From Epiperipatus broadwayi (Eukaryota > Onychophora > Udeonychophora > Euonychophora > Peripatidae), in NCBI GenBank assembly GCA_028023455.1, contig JAQFVV010007256.1, positions 56,185 through 120,184 of the forward strand: a DNA stretch of 64,000 bases, written 5' to 3'. How positions within the stretch are numbered: position 1 is the first letter of the stretch; each line of letters opens with the position of its first letter. Both the position numbers and the translations under genes were made by a program. The notes beneath the pieces are model-generated. The model searched no databases. It worked only from the letters and a program-made list of their open reading frames with translations, and was not told where the DNA came from. Below, piece after piece: positions 34,701 to 46,845 of this stretch.

Positions 34701-34712
34701 AAGGGAGGAATT
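34701..34712 (+). other. Polypurine tract of Gypsy element
   Basis: GAAGGGAGGA immediately precedes the TG of the 3' LTR, as expected for the plus-strand primer. Confidence 0.8.
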
Positions 34713-35669
34713 GTAGTATTTTAAGTGCAAGAAATATTATAGATAAAAAAGATCGATAAGAATACTCCAGAAGTTCAAGTTAAAATTATTAATTAATGAT
34801 AATGAAAACTTTTAGGAATGTAAATGATTAATTATGTAATTAAAAGGTTTCAGCTGGCTTAATAAAAAGAACGAACCTCAAATGTTGAACAGACTAGTAA
34901 AGACAAAATCTTAATGGAAATAGATCTGGAAAGTGCAATTATACCACTAAACATCACATGATCACCAAAGGCCACAACCCAAAAACTAGTCTGGGGATAT
35001 TGGATGAGTAGGCACTAGATGGGGATTTTATGCATAAGCCTTCTGGCATTCATTGATTCCTCTGGTTGGCACAGGGTAGCACTGCTGTATGGAGAGATTT
35101 GCCTGTTTAAAATGCAATTAAGTAAATGCTTTGCAAAGAAATTATAAGTCATGGAACTTGTGATAAGAGAATAATTAAACTGAAAACTATAAAATTTAGA
35201 ATAGTAGAGTTAAGTGTCTTTTTGCTGTTTTTCCTACTTTGCATTGGTGAAGTTTTTTGTTTGCAACAAGTATCATCAGAAACCAGTCAACATCTGCAAG
35301 GGAATAAACCCTGATATTTCGGAATCTGAAGGTATAAACGTCTGACTAGATTTAAAGCAGATCATCCCAATCTTATTTTGTAAGCTTAAAGGACTCTCTT
35401 AAGTATTAATTTGGGGAACAGTATTTATTTAGCCTATTTGTTAAGAAGTCAATGCATTAAATGAGACAGTAATTGTCAGACTAATTTTAAAGTATTTAAG
35501 AACTCCAGGAATATTTCTTATTATTATATGTATGTATTATTTATAATTGAGCTTGGATATATTCTAGTTTGTGTTGTATAACTTGTAACAAATCTTTTAG
35601 TCTAAATTTACTTTTAATTATTAATTAATTGTGGGTTGCCTTACTCAAGTCTTGGGTAAAAATACAACA
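34713..35669 (+). repeat. Gypsy 3' LTR (with a 172-bp insert)
   Basis: Starts TGTAGTATTTTAAGTGC directly after the polypurine tract and ends AAAAATACAACA. It is 957 bp because of a family A insertion at 34941-35112; without it the length is close to that of the 5' LTR. The two LTRs differ at many positions and by indels, indicating an old insertion. Confidence 0.9.
34941..35112 (-). mobile_element. Family A element in Gypsy 3' LTR, 7-bp duplication
   Basis: A 172-bp insert absent from the 5' LTR, flanked by TGCAATT (34934-34940 and 35113-35119). It contains the family A core in reverse orientation (GGGGATATTGGATGAGTAGG ... GGTAGCACTGCTGTATGGAG) plus the CCACTAAACATCACATGATC segment, proving that family A moves as a unit. 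Confidence 0.85.
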
Positions 35670-37319
35670 TGCAACACTAGATAATAAATTTAGACCTCTT
35701 TTTTAAAAATAAATTGTAATTTGTTAAACTTTATAAAAACAATACCAAAAAAGTTAAATTTACTAGGAAAGTTACAATTACACAAAAATGTTGAGAAGCT
35801 ACAAATTATAAAATGAAATTCTTTCGATTAATAATAAATCTTGCAGTAAAAAGATAAATTCACTCAGCATAAGTTGCATTTGGACACCTATTAATTTGGC
35901 ATATCAATATTTTACATTTTATGATTCAAATAATAGTCAATAATAAAAGAAACAAAATAATTTATTAATAAATCAAATTATTTATTTTAAAAAATAAAAT
36001 AATAATATTGTCATTATAATAGCTATCCATATTTAAATTCGTATATTAAAATCAGCAAATACATATATAATCAACAATATAAGACATAGCCAAACTAAAC
36101 CAAGCCATCCTTGATCTTAAAATCTACTAACATATTAATTTATATGCCATGGGCTGTAAGTCTAATTAATGAGTGAAATCTCTGTTATATATATGATTAA
36201 TTCACTCTATAATATTCTAAATATATGTAAATAAGCATTTATTTTATATATAGCACAATGTTTATAAATTGTAATACATTAAAAATCAGCCTTTAAAGCT
36301 ATTGTGCATGCACTTTTTACGAGTGTTAATAATAAATGAATACTTTCATTCCCAACACAAGATATAATATTTATGAAATAATAAAATGAATCCACTTATT
36401 CTTTCAAACCCAAATGCTTATATATGGGCAAATCTTAAGTACTGGAAATGAAAGCATGAGGATAGACCACTCACTTTAAATTACTGTTTACCATGTCTGA
36501 ATGAATGACGTTGACTAAATTATCTAGAATTTACTAAACGTCGCTCTCAAATGAAACTTAAACATATGTAAATAAGCATTTATTTTATATATAGCACAAT
36601 GTGTATAAATTGTAATACATTTTATTCTTTCATAAATACTATATCTTGTGTTGGGAGTGAAAGTATTCATTTATTATTAACACTCATAAAAAGTGCATGC
36701 ATAATAGCTTGAAAGGCTGATCTTTAATGTATTACAATATTCTAAATAATGATATAAAAATAATTATTCTTAAAACTTCATAGATAAAATATTTAAATAC
36801 TAATTCATCATTATATCTGTATTTATGAAGATATGACATCCATGCTCAAAAAAATATTTATTACAAAAATGTAATCATTATAAAAATGAAGCCATAGGAA
36901 ATTTATAATTGAAACTAACCAACAATATCAAACAAAATACCTCAATTAATATCTCAAATATCAATACATACAGCATTCATCAAAAACAATATACAAAATA
37001 AATATTTATTGCCATTTAAACTATCATATATTTAAAATTATAAATATCATTAAATAGCACAGATTACATATTTCATAATTTGTATTAAAATATGATGTCT
37101 ATAAAATAAAAATAAACTATCATTTATCACATCTGTATTATTTTTAAACATTACATTTAAAATGTTTTAAAAATATTAACTCACATATAGCTTTTATAAA
37201 TACACATAGTGAGCAATATTATATTTAGGAACTGATGAATATAAATGATTAATATCAGCATAAAAATATTTAGGTAAAAAGTAATTTATTATAAATTTAA
37301 AAAATATTTAATAAAGATT
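35670..37319. other. Intron, mostly featureless
   Basis: Very AT-rich; apart from the foldback at 36210-36745 nothing is recognised. Confidence 0.6.
36210..36745. repeat. Foldback with an inserted direct repeat
   Basis: 36282-36385 pairs with 36627-36735 (GTGCATGCACTTTTTACGAG / TAAAAAGTGCATGCA; TTCCCAACACAAGATATA / TATATCTTGTGTTGGGA). ATGTAAATAAGCATTTATTT... (about 57 bp) occurs directly repeated at 36225 and 36564. Confidence 0.8.
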
Positions 37320-37560
37320 TAATTTAGGAGATTTGAATACTGTCTTTCAAGCTTCTTTAAACATCCTCTCTATCTCATGAAACTGATACACATGACCACA
37401 CATGTAAAAAAATAAATGATCTCCAATATATGTGTGTGTGATCATGTGTATTGGTTGGGTGAGATAAAGTGGATGGCTAAAAGGAGCTTGAAAGTCTGTG
37501 TTCAAATCCCCAATATTACATCTAGACTACAGGTATATAAAATATACTTGTATTTAAAAT
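37320..37560. repeat. Family C partial foldback
   Basis: Short inverted pieces: GATTTGAATACTGTCTTTCAAGC (37329) against GCTTGAAAGTCTGTGTTCAAATCCC (37486), separated by CATGACCACACAT / ATGATCATGTGTATTGG. Confidence 0.75.
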
Positions 37561-38183
37561 ATTAATGAAGATTTATAAACTATATTGTCATTTTAACTTA
37601 ATTTACCAGTAGAAAATTTTAACGATCTTCAAATTTAATGATATAACAAATGATTTCTTTTTTTCATTACAGTGCTTCATTTGAAGTAGTAGATAATTGA
37701 AAACAGTAGACAAGTCTGAACATTGTATGAAAATCATAATTTTTGCAACAGTTGATGGTTATAAAGTAATCCTATTTATGGTAGATGGAAATATGAAGGA
37801 ATACATTATCTATTTGAGTTTTGGTCCCCAAATTCTTGGGATGAAAACTTTATTTACAAGTTTATCTTGGAAATTTAAAATCCAATGTATTCCGATCCTG
37901 TTTATGTGATTAAACAGTTTTTTAATAAGAAATCATTCTTGGCTAATTGCCAATAGAAGAATAAATAAATATACAATTCATTTAAAAGTACTTAAAATCA
38001 ATAATTGTCACTTCTTTACAATTACTATTTTAAATTAAGCAATTGACTTTCTTTTAAACAAGTCAACTTTTATAAATTAAGAGTGCATAATATTTTTAAA
38101 TAATAATAATGAAATATTTTAAACTCACCAATGACATCACACTTCTAAATTAATATAATTTCTTTTCTATACATTTATTTCAC
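37561..38183. other. Intron, no gene seen
   Basis: A 70-codon plus frame (37697-37909) has no family resemblance; unsupported. Confidence 0.5.
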
Positions 38184-38470
38184 AGAGGCAAAACGCTCCA
38201 TACAGTAGCACCACTCAGTGCAAGCCAGAGTAATCAATGGATGCAGGAAAGTTTATGCATAAAATTCCTCTCTAGTGCCTACTCATCCAATATCTCAAGG
38301 CTTCTCACTGATGAAAGCCACAAGCTAGTAGCTAGTCTCTGGAGATATTAGATGAGTAGGGATTAGATAGGGATTTTATGCACAAACTTTCCTGCATCCA
38401 TTAATTACTCTGGCTTGCACTGAGTGGCACTACTGTATGGAAAGTTATGCCTCTGTGAAAAACAGCTTGT
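38184..38470. repeat. Family A foldback, about 270 bp
   Basis: Head-to-head cores with outer ends CACAGAGGCAAAACGCTCCA and its near complement ending GCCTCTGTG. The arms are about 130 bp, with a short centre near 38320 (GATGAAAGCCACAAGCTAG). Confidence 0.85.
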
Positions 38471-39954
38471 GTAAGTGTAAAGAATGGTGATTATTTGATG
38501 TTTGATGGTTCTATACATTTACTTAATTTAAACACTAATGAAATATATTCATAAGGAATATATGATTTCAATATATAAGAACGATAATATTTAATTGCAA
38601 ATTTAAAAATGAGGTTAAAGCTTTTCATAACTAATGAGAAAGTAGAAAATTCTAAACCAAAATCTTGCATGCTCATTTATTTCAACCATTCAGTTGTTAG
38701 TTAAAACAGCAACTAAAAAAGTAAAAGATAAAACGGCCTTAAAATATAGCATTGTATGCTTCTTAATATTGTAAGAAATATTACATTCTTATTTTAATAG
38801 TAAAATTTAAAAATAAATTATCTGAAGGAAAGAGAAAACACTGGAAAGCTACCAGTGATAATAAACAAATCTTATAACTTAGCCATAAATACTTAATGCT
38901 TAATTATCCAAAATCTAGCTTTGAGAATATTTATGTAGTAATGAGCAGACATTCATATAATCAGTCTAATATTAGAAGGAAAAGAAGAGGTTATGAAAAA
39001 CAAAAGACACATTGTAATGTCAAAGTGCAACTATATTCATATAATTATGTTTTATTTATTTACTTTTCAATGTCTACAGCTAGCATTTATGTCTAAAAGA
39101 CTTTAATACTTTATCTAATTGTTTTTGTTTGTAGTACTGTATTTTATTTTCATCCATATCCTTTCAATGAAATTAATCAATATTTCACATTGTTAAAATG
39201 TCTAGAATCAAACCCATGCTCAAGTTTAGTACAAAATATTTTTTTGAACTTCTGTTACTGTTTATTTATTAAGTTACTGTTTATTTATTTTATACATCCA
39301 TTACAATGAATATAGATATTTACAGTAGTAAATATAATGTCACACACAGCAAGCTGAAGGATTTACTGATTGGTCTTAAGATATCCAATATCACAGCTTT
39401 GAAAATATCCTGTATATTATTTTCTGATTAGCATAATGCAAACAACAACACACTATTAATCGTAATTACCAATAGGCTGTAAATTTATAGATTACATGTC
39501 GTTTTCGCAAACATTTATAATAAAAAAAGATTAATTTTATAGACAAAATGCATATGTTAGTAGTAATAAATACCTACACATGTATTTCACATAATATTAA
39601 AAAAAAAGTGTAGCTAAATCTGTAATTTATTTTATTTAATAGAAATGTTAACATATGTGTGTTTCACAGTTTAATTTAAATATCAAAATCAATATGTATT
39701 TCACAGAGACATTTATAAAAAATAAAAAATAGATTTAGAAACAAAATATAATTATAAATATTAAAACATGAAAAAAGATATATTTAAAGTTAATAGATTT
39801 AAGTAATGATGCCATTAAAAAATTATATATATGTTTTACAAAATTTTAATTTTACAAATTTAAAATTGATTTTTCTTTTAAACAGTTTAAGTTAAAAATA
39901 TCACTATCAAATCTGTGATATTTATGATGACATCATAAAGTCATCTACAAACTA
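38471..39954. other. Intron, no gene seen
   Basis: AT-rich; only short frames without motifs. Confidence 0.6.
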
Positions 39955-40445
39955 TTTTAAAGATGATGAGCTGTGCTAATTGCTCTAACAAGCTTTATTG
40001 ATAAATGCCAGCAAGAGAAAACATTTAAAAATCTCTATCTAGAAACCACACCCCAACCCAGACCAATGGTTTCATGCTTTGACACTCCTTAGTTAGGTGC
40101 TAGGATAGTTTCAGACACTAGATCTAAAAATACCAACCCAAACCCAACATTTATCTAAAAGTTATCTATTGAGAGGAAAATCTGAAATTTTTAGACACTT
40201 GCATATCTTTAAACCCAGTTATCCAACTCAATAGAAAACTTTTAGATAAATGCTGAAGTTGTGTTGGTATTTTTAGATCTAGTGTCTGAAACCACCCTAG
40301 TGCTTCATTGAAGAGTGTCAAAGCATGAAACCATTGGTCTGAATTTGGGGTGTGGTTTCTAGATAAAGATTTTTAGATGCTTTCTCTTGTTGGCATTTAT
40401 CTGTAAAGTCAGCTCATTGTTTTTTATTTACAAGCATGACTTTAA
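39955..40445. repeat. Large foldback, arms of about 200 bp
   Basis: 39968-40185 pairs with 40205-40425: CCACACCCCAACCCAGACCA / GAATTTGGGGTGTGG; GACACTAGATCTAAAAATACCAA / TTGGTATTTTTAGATCTAGTG. The arms are highly similar. Confidence 0.87.
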
Positions 40446-41565
40446 TTTTTATTGACTATTTTGAAGATGACTTTTAAAAGAAGTTAAAATATTAAGTTGG
40501 AGTTAGTATTTGTCTTTGTTTAACACGATTTTTTATTTCAAATGTTTCACAGTTTTTACTACTCTAATAAAGCCTCTTTTCATTCTATTAATAGAAGCTG
40601 TCTAATATAAATGAAATTCATTGCCACCAATCTTTATGATTAAGTCTATCAAATGCTTTGATAAATTGATAAAAGCAATAATATATAATTCGTTTGTTGG
40701 ATACAAATTTTTTGCAATTTTCTGGCAACAAAACCTTGCCTAAATACTATTTATCTTTTTATATATCTGTCTGTCAGTCCACCAGTCTGTCTTTTTATAT
40801 GTTTGTCATTCTTTATAGCTATATATCTACATAGCTACTGACTTACTAACTATATATCTAGTGCCTTACCTATTTATCTACCTACCTATTTATTCTACTT
40901 AGCTAGTTGCCTATTTATTTCTCTACACATTTATGTAGCTAAAATTAGTTTATGTTTCTATTGCACAAAAAAGATATCATTTCTTCATATCTTTTCCTCA
41001 ACACGGATAATTTTTTTTAAATAACATTTCTTCTATAGTGTTAATGCAGCTTTCAGAGACCTACGGGAAATTGCGACATCTTCAATAAAAAATACAATTC
41101 AAAACATAAAGTTTGTCTATCAAAATAAAAAGATTTGTTCCTTTTAACAATTCAGACTAACAAAATAAATCTTTTTAGCAAATGATTTTAAGATAAAAAT
41201 ATAAATATTGCATTTATAACTCAAAATCCATGGCAATTTAATTTTTTTTAATTTTTGCGCCAGATTCAAATGAGAAATACATACTTGAAGTAGCCAAACA
41301 ACAACAAAAAACAAATGAAAATATGAATGGAAAACCAAATTTAAATCTTTGATTGAAATTTTCTAAAGACCAAAGACAAGTCAACATTATAATGAATCAT
41401 TTCTGACACAAGAAGACTGATTCAGTGTCCATATTTTTTTAACGATGTTGAATTTTGATCAGATTTAATATATATATATATAGCATGTATAATAATAATA
41501 TTAAATAAAGTCTTTTCCAATATTATACTGTATTTTTAATTTTTCATCAATAGCTTTCACATCAT
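40446..41565. other. Intron, no gene seen
   Basis: A loosely repeated TATCTAxCTACxTA-type stretch at 40790-40930; no coding signal. Confidence 0.55.
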
Positions 41566-42649
41566 TTATATCTTTTTATATATAAACTCTCTTTTACCAT
41601 TCTTTCTTTATATAATCTAACCCCCTCCAACAAGTGGATATATATATACATCAAATAAAGTTTTTGAAAAGAAAAGAAGTGTTTTAATTATACAATTATA
41701 TGGCTATATGTAATGTATTTTTTGAAAAGAAAAAAAGGATTGAATCGTGATTAGAAACAGAAGTAAATGGATTTGTCACAATCAGTAAACTTGTACAGAA
41801 AGTTTTTTTGAACAATTTGGGAAATAAGAACTTTTTCGGAGAAGAATAGGATATAAACAGAAGAAAAAAGAAGAGAAAAATATATTACAATTTCATTGGA
41901 CTTTTTACTTATTATTTTTTTATATTTATTTTTATTTTATTTTTTGGTTTGGTTTATTTTTATTTGTTTTTTATTTTTATGGTTTATAATTTTTGGAGGG
42001 GGGGGGGTTGAAGAAATGATGGAAATGTTATTAGAAGGTGAAATTATTATATAGATTATTAGATAATTGAAATGCATATATAATAGGGTTTAAAGGTATA
42101 AGTTAAAAAAAGATGTGTATAAACATAAATATGAGAAGGTTTTTTACGTTGTTAAAAAACAATGTTGGGAATATAAATATGAGTAATATATGTGTAAAGG
42201 TAACTAATGAATGGGTGAAATTAAAATTAAAAGTGGTGAAAAAAAAAACAATTAGATATTAATTTTATGAAGAATTGTTTGCATAATAGGGTAATACCAA
42301 ATTTTTAAAAAAATTAAAGTAATTAAGAATATGTTTGATGTGAAATATGTTTATGGATTGCAAATGAAATTAGTAAAAAGATGTATTCGTATATTATATA
42401 GAGATAAAGAGAGGTTTTTAAAGAGGGTTAAAGACGTATATGAAAAATTAAGAAGGTTAATTAATTTAAAGGAAGAAGAATTATTAAAGAATATTTTTAT
42501 ATATAAAATGGGTATTGTTAAGAATAGAGTGATTTTGAGACAAAATAAAAAAATAGAGTGATTAATAAGAGGCAAAAATAAAAGGGATATATGTGAGAAT
42601 AAAAACAAAGCTAGGAGTAAATTTGGTAAAGGATATGATAATAGAAATA

Positions 42650-43860
42650 AATATGAGAATAGAAAGAAATGTAATAATAATAAATATAATTGTATTATTA
42701 ATTTAACAGATAAAGTTTTTAAAGAGGATGAAAAGAGAATATTAGAAAAAGGATTAAAATATATACCTGTGAGAAAAATTGAAATGCAAAAAGAGATTTT
42801 TGAAATAGAGGCAAAATCTAAATTAATGATAGATAGATTAAAGGATTTAGGTAGTGTGAATAATGGTAATGAGAGAAAAAGATATGGGTATGAAAGGATG
42901 ATGAAGGAATTTCAATATAGGATGGAAGAATTGGAGTATGATATAAGAAGGAATAAGAGTGATAAATCTGGTTATGATAATGAATGGGAAATGATTATGA
43001 ATATGAAGAGTAAATGTAATGATGTGGTGTTCTTAAAGGGAGATAAAACATCTAGTATGGTGGTAATGAAGATAGAAGAGTATAGGGAAAAGATGGAAAT
43101 ATTATTAAAAGAGGATTGTTTTGAAAGGATTAAGAAGAATGAGGGGGTGGGGAAAAATAAAGAAATAAATAGATTTATAACAGAGATGTATTCAAAAGGA
43201 AGCATAGGTGTGAATGATTTAGTGAAATTGAAGAGGATGGATTTTAAAGATGCTGAGATACATGGGATACCAAAAACGCATAAGATTAGGATACCTTTGA
43301 GACCAATAATTAATAATATTGATGCATATTATGAAAAATTATCAAAATGGTTATTTACTAAGGTTTAAAAAAAATATGGAAAGATAGAAAGAGGAAATAA
43401 TGTTAATAATTCATATGAATTTATAAAAGAATTAAAAGTTTTTTTAGAAAAAAACAATAATGTAAAAAATATATGGTTTGTAAAATTAGATGTGTGTAAT
43501 ATGTATACAAATATAGATCCAAATAAAGCTGTTGAAGTAATTATGGAAATGTATATCAAGGATAGTAATAAGAATATTAAAATAGAAAGTTATTTATTAT
43601 ATGACATGTTGAGTGTATGCTGTAAGGATGTTATATTTTGTATACAATGGGAAATATTATAAACAGTGTAAAGGTCTGAGTATGGGAAACTGTTTAAGTT
43701 GTTTACTGGCATCATTATATATGGATTTTTTTGAAAAAAGATATTTTGGTGATACTAGATACAAACCGATATTTTATGTGAGATATATTGATGATTATTT
43801 TTTGGTATTCAATGGGAATGAAAGGAAATCAGAATGTTTTTTTAAAATATATTAATTCAA
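42650..43860 (+). pseudogene. PLE-2 N-terminal region and reverse transcriptase
   Basis: A frame open from about 42650 reads NLTDKVFKEDEKRILEKGLK (PLE N-terminal block), KGDKTSSMVVMKIEEYREKM (the KADKG-type motif) and AEIHGIPKTHKIRIPLRPII, and ends at a TAA at 43366. Past it the frame continues through VKLDVCNMYTNID (RT motif A). After a frameshift near 43610, CKGLSMGNCLSCLLASLYMD (motif B) and YVRYIDDYFLVF (motif C with catalytic DD) follow. The upstream stretch 42120-42600 has short frames only. At least one stop and two frameshifts make it inactive. Confidence 0.87.
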
Positions 43861-44690
43861 TTGAGGAAAACATAGAATTTACAATGGAAAAAGAAATAAA
43901 TAATTCAATTAATTATATGGATGTTAAAATTAAAAAAGTTATAAAAAATTATAGAGTAGGGATTGAGACTAGTATTTTTAGAAAAGATACTTTTTATGGA
44001 TTATTGAGTAATTGGGAATCAGATATTGAATACATACATAGGATTAATATTGTTAATAATAGAATAGTTAGAGGTATTAATCTATGTTCAGAGGAGGGGT
44101 TATTTAGGGAGGAAATAGAGTATATAAAAAATGAGGCAATAAAAAAATGATTATCCAATTAAGATTATTAATAAATTATGTGGAAAAAAGAATTTAGACA
44201 AAATTGAGAGGAATTTAAGGAAAAAGAAAGAAAAAAAGAAGGAATTTATGTATAGTGGGTATAAAGTGTCAAAAAGTACTTTTTTTAAGATTAAAAAGAT
44301 AATGAGGGATATGAATAAGAAATATGGTAAGAAATGTGGTTTATTGTGGAAACCAGTATATAAAAGGAAATGTAATTTAGGTAATATGATAAAAAATAGG
44401 AATGTTGAAAACATGAATGGTATTTATAAAATAGAATGTTTGGATTGTAAAAAAAATAAAATAAAGATGTATCATATATTGGTACAACAAAGAATAAATT
44501 AGAGACAAGATTGAAACAGCATTTGAGAGATAGGAATTCTAATGTAAATATATATAGTAAGGAAGTTGGACATACAGATTTTAAGATTAAAATGTTGGAG
44601 GGGGTTAGATTATACAAAGAAAGAATGGCAAAAGAGAGTTTATATATAAAAAGATATAAACCTGTTTTAAATAGAATTGGATAAGTAATG
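43788..44690 (+). pseudogene. PLE-2 thumb and GIY-YIG endonuclease
   Basis: After another frameshift the reading NSINYMDVKI and IFRKDTFYGLLSNWESDIEY covers the RT thumb (to 44150). A spacer rich in lysine follows, then GLLWKPVYKRKCNLG and the GIY-YIG domain: NGIYKIECLDCKKNKIKMY, and in the next frame GTTKNKLETRLKQHLRDRNS, SKEVGHTDFKIKMLEG and ESLYIKRYKPVLNRIG to a stop near 44685. The CxxC before the YIG-like block matches PLE endonucleases. Confidence 0.83.
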
Positions 44691-45008
44691 GATAAAGAAT
44701 TATTTTTGGAAATAAATTCATTTTTGAAGTATATAAGAAAGAAAAAGGAACTAAGTTTTTTATTGCAACAATTGTTTTTTTGGATAAAAGAAAATGTAAA
44801 AAGGGAAAGTTTTTTGAGAAGGGAGTCAAGTAAGTGTGGTGTATATTTTGTGTTTTAATTTAATTGATTTTAATGTATTTTATTTATTTTTAATTTTTAT
44901 GGTGTTTATATATTTTTTTGTGTGTTTTTTATATTGTTTTGGTTTTTTTGGTCTTTTTGGTTTTATTAAGTGAAGTTTGTTATAATGTAATATGTTTTTT
45001 CTAGATCA

Positions 45009-45055
45009 TTGAAAATGACTATAGAGTAAAAATAGTCGAAACGTTGGAACAAGTG
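45009..45055 (+). ncRNA. Hairpin-GAAA motif in PLE-2 terminal region
   Basis: TTGAAAATGACTAT...ATAGTCGAAACG: stem GACTAT/ATAGTC with a GAGTAAAA-type loop, then GAAAC and a possible short stem III (TTG-GAA-CAAG). It resembles the hammerhead core but has a degenerate CUGAUGA box and a G at the expected cleavage position. Confidence 0.38.
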
Positions 45056-45127
45056 GATATATATATATACATCAAATAAAGTTTTTGAAAAGAAAAGAAG
45101 TGTTTTAATTATAGAATTATATAGATA

Positions 45128-45439
45128 GGATGTGCAGTGATTTTCTAGTTCATCTGGTTAATTTCAATTTTGTTTTTGCATTAGCAAATATATACATTTC
45201 CAACTTTAATGAATCCATGAACCCTATGAAAAAAGGTAAAATCAGTGATGAATGTCATGTGTTTAATGAAAAATGGACAAACACATATTTCTTTGGTAAT
45301 ACAAGGAATAAAGCAGTGTGTTTATTATGTCATGAAAAAAGGTGCAGCCCTCTGCTAACCTTCGCTTCCACAAAGTGACCCTGATGTGGCCCTCTGCCAA
45401 CCTCTGCAGCCCCTAAGCCAAAACAATTGCCCACCCCTG
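45128..45439 (+). pseudogene. hAT remnant: BED finger joined to 3' terminus
   Basis: The plus-strand reading KISDECHVFNEKWTNTYFFG followed by NKAVCLLCHEK is the N-terminal BED-like region of a GTF2IRD2/ZBED-type hAT transposase. It is cut short and joined to a hAT 3' end (TGTGGCCCTCTGCCAACCTC ... CAATTGCCCACCCCTG). Most of the transposase is deleted. The 5' terminus was not found; the fragment abuts PLE-2. Confidence 0.78.
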
Positions 45440-45565
45440 CTTTAAGAGATTGAAAATGAATAACCTTTTGTGGAGCAACTACACAATAAAAGTAATATGA
45501 CTAGAGTTATTAACTAATTCCAGGTTATACTGAGACACCACAATATATAGGTATTCAGATTTTTT

Positions 45566-45835
45566 CTTTATTTACCATGCACTAAAAAACAAAAAATAAT
45601 TGTTTCTTTAACTGCAACTGGTTTTTAAAAAATTTAACTTCATTTAAAAGCATGGGGGAAGGATCCACAAATTAATTAAGTCAATTCCCATTTTTTATAA
45701 GAAGGGATTGACTTAATTAATTTTTGGACCCCCTTTCTCCATGCTTTTATTTCAATTTAAATCTAAAAACTCTAATTGTGGTTGAAGAAATAATTATTTA
45801 TTTGTTTTTTAATGGATGGTAAATAAAGGCATTTG
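45566..45835. repeat. Foldback, arms of about 130 bp
   Basis: TTTATTTACCATGCACTAAAAAAC pairs with GTTTTTTAATGGATGGTAAATAAA, and the centre AATTAATTAAGTCAATTCCC / GGGATTGACTTAATTAATT folds near 45695. Confidence 0.85.
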
Positions 45836-46037
45836 ATATAAAAATGTTTTTATCTCTATTTATTCTAAATTATTTAAATTTCATTTATTACTGATGATAT
45901 TAAAATTTTATAGCCATTTAAAAAATTATCATATGAGAAATATAAAATGATTTATTTTATAATTATTGTTTATTGTATTTAATAAACGTTATATTTTTTA
46001 CAATAGTGCTGTTATAATTATTTCATTTAAATATTAT

Positions 46038-46335
46038 GTAAATATATTTTAATTATCAAATTTTCTAATAATGCAAGTGGACTGCTAAAAAAATGGAGAG
46101 AATTAGTGAGTAAAAATTTTATTTGATATTCAATACATTAAAAATTGAAAATGGAATACATAAAAATATTTGAATTGTCAAACTTTATTTTCCTAATATG
46201 AGGATACAGCTAGAATTCAAAAATGGAAAACAGAAATATATTTTAATTATCAAACTTTCTAATAATAGTAATGGGAAATGAGAAGAATTAGGAAAATTTT
46301 TATTTGGCATTCAATACATCCAAAATGGAATTTAC
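46038..46335 (+). repeat. Two-copy tandem repeat, period about 192 bp
   Basis: AAATATATTTTAATTATCAAA[TC]TTTCTAATAAT, GAGA[GA]AATTAG and TTCAATACAT...AAAATGGAA occur in order at about 46043 and 46235. Confidence 0.72.
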
Positions 46336-46676
46336 ATAACAAAACATTAAAAAAAATTTATTACTCAGAATATATTATTCTTTATATAAATTAGAAATAT
46401 ATTTTAATAATCACCTTTATTATACTATTTTATTTTTATTATTATTCTATTAATGCATGCAAAGCTACAAGTTAGATTTGCTCATATCAGTAAAATAATG
46501 TAATGAAGTTTCGAATTAAAATATATTTAAATAATATTTGCATAAAATAAATAATACATGAGTTATCAATAGTAGGTAAAAAGTGACCTACAAAAATGCA
46601 TTACAATAGTTATTTCTACCTGCTGTTGATAACATATTATTTCATGTAAATATTGTTTAAATACATTTTATTTGTC

Positions 46677-46845
46677 AACTACAATTATCATCATCATCAT
46701 CATTATCAACCATTGTCAATCCACTGCAGGATGAAGATCTCTCCAAGTTCAATCCATTTTCTCAAATCTTTAGCTTCTCTTCTCCATATCACCCTTGCAC
46801 ACTTTCTTATTTCATCCATCCATCTCTCATGTCTTTTAATCTAAT
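46677..46845 (-). mobile_element. RTE LINE 3' end with (ATG)n tail
   Basis: On the minus strand this reads as the extreme C-terminus of an RTE protein, related to the segment ending near 25740. A short trinucleotide tail (plus strand ATCATCATCATCATCATTATC) follows, as is typical of this group's 3' ends. Confidence 0.75.

Larger units (their letters stand above)
41566..45126 (+). mobile_element. Second Penelope-like element type, with direct terminal repeats
   Basis: Direct repeats of about 78 bp (41625-41703 and 45050-45126; AACAAGTGGATATATATATA... to GTGTTTTAATTATA) flank a plus-strand PLE coding region. Before the left repeat, 41566-41624 is an inverted copy of the element's own 3' coding region (near 44585-44650), joined at AACCCCCTCC. 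Such partial dimer and inverted-tail structures are typical of PLE insertion. Its coding sequence is very AT-rich and its protein differs strongly from that of the PLE at 14892, so it belongs to another subfamily. Confidence 0.87.

Noticed and set aside
42972-43205. Minus-strand frames over PLE-2
   Set aside because: Shadow frames caused by its purine-rich coding strand.
46653-46844. Plus-strand 63-codon frame with a histidine run
   Set aside because: Antisense of an RTE 3' end; the histidines come from the ATC trinucleotide tail.
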